A stretch of 64,000 nucleotides of DNA from Pseudoips prasinana. Its lineage: Eukaryota > Arthropoda > Insecta > Lepidoptera > Nolidae. The notes beneath the pieces are model-generated. The model ran no database searches. It saw only the letters and a list, made by a program, of their open reading frames with translations, and was not told where the DNA came from. The stretch covers positions 34,056,501 to 34,120,500 of the forward strand of contig OX621246.1 of the NCBI GenBank assembly GCA_951640165.1, in the 5' to 3' direction. Every line of letters begins with the position of its first letter. The stretch's first letter is position 1. The position numbers and the translations under genes are program-made. Positions 63,771 through 64,000 of the stretch are shown piece after piece.

Positions 63771-64000
63771 GTAAATTATTCCAAATCGACACCTACTAAC
63801 TTAGGCTTTTTTTTTGCTAATGCGTTTCGAATTTTAGGCACTAAGTGTGTTCATTATTGTCTATAAACATTTATTAATGTAAGAAGCAAAGATCTAACAC
63901 ACATAATGCAGAATTTACGAATATTTTGTGTAAAGAAATAATTTTCTGTTTACACTAGGGCTGAATCAAGTTATCGATATTTCTTGTCCACTGTCTATCA
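63771..64000 (+). other. Putative intron of the THAP gene
   Basis: AT-rich to the window end; no second exon is recognised. Confidence 0.4.

Overview
The window is a transposon-dense eukaryotic sequence, most likely from a moth or butterfly. The evidence is the mix of repeat families: several small Helitrons with A|TC...CTAG|T ends (the Lep1-like type of Lepidoptera), many tRNA-derived SINEs, 5S-rRNA-derived SINE-like copies, non-LTR retrotransposon tails, a cecropia-type mariner and numerous hairpin MITEs. The background is AT-rich with short GC islands. Nothing looks bacterial: I see no operons, no ribosome binding sites and no CRISPR. Most open frames under 120 codons are chance frames or pieces of repeats.

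Host-gene content is small and sits near the two ends. On the minus strand at 4490-4768 is a probable first coding exon of a rhodopsin-family GPCR: an N-glycosylated N-terminus, the start of TM1, a GTAAGT donor and a TTTCAG acceptor. The rest of that gene would lie to the left, outside the window. At 63700-63770 (+) is a short candidate first exon of a THAP zinc-finger protein, ending in a splice donor; the rest would lie to the right.

From 0 to 21 kb there are LINE fragments, a 3 x 155-bp tandem array (883-1350), a hAT-type MITE with a perfect 8-bp target duplication (2673-2980), several Helitrons, a GC-rich terminal-inverted-repeat element carrying a CWG-target MITE that itself carries a LINE tail (9098-9745), a truncated non-LTR ORF (10800-11755) abutting a 2-kb Helitron (11751-13728), and an intact mariner (18825-20106).

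From 21 to 28 kb there is a second copy of the 2-kb Helitron (21960-27714). It is split by a 3.75-kb foldback element (22439-26193) with 1.13-kb inverted arms, a 9-bp target duplication, regularly spaced palindromic motifs in the arms and a 1.5-kb loop holding a possible captured gene fragment. This is the most unusual structure in the window.

From 28 to 64 kb there are SINEs, LINE ends, a 76-bp satellite (29961-30318), nested insertions with clear target duplications (31562-32786, 48014-48280, 55486-55863), four more CWG-target MITEs, three more copies of a 141-bp hairpin MITE, and a second mariner (60194-61475, minus). The two mariners are almost identical and both reading frames are intact, so mobilisation was recent.

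There is no multi-gene pathway here. The window is best read as an intergenic or intronic record of nested transposition. Family names are from sequence features and memory; no database search was possible.
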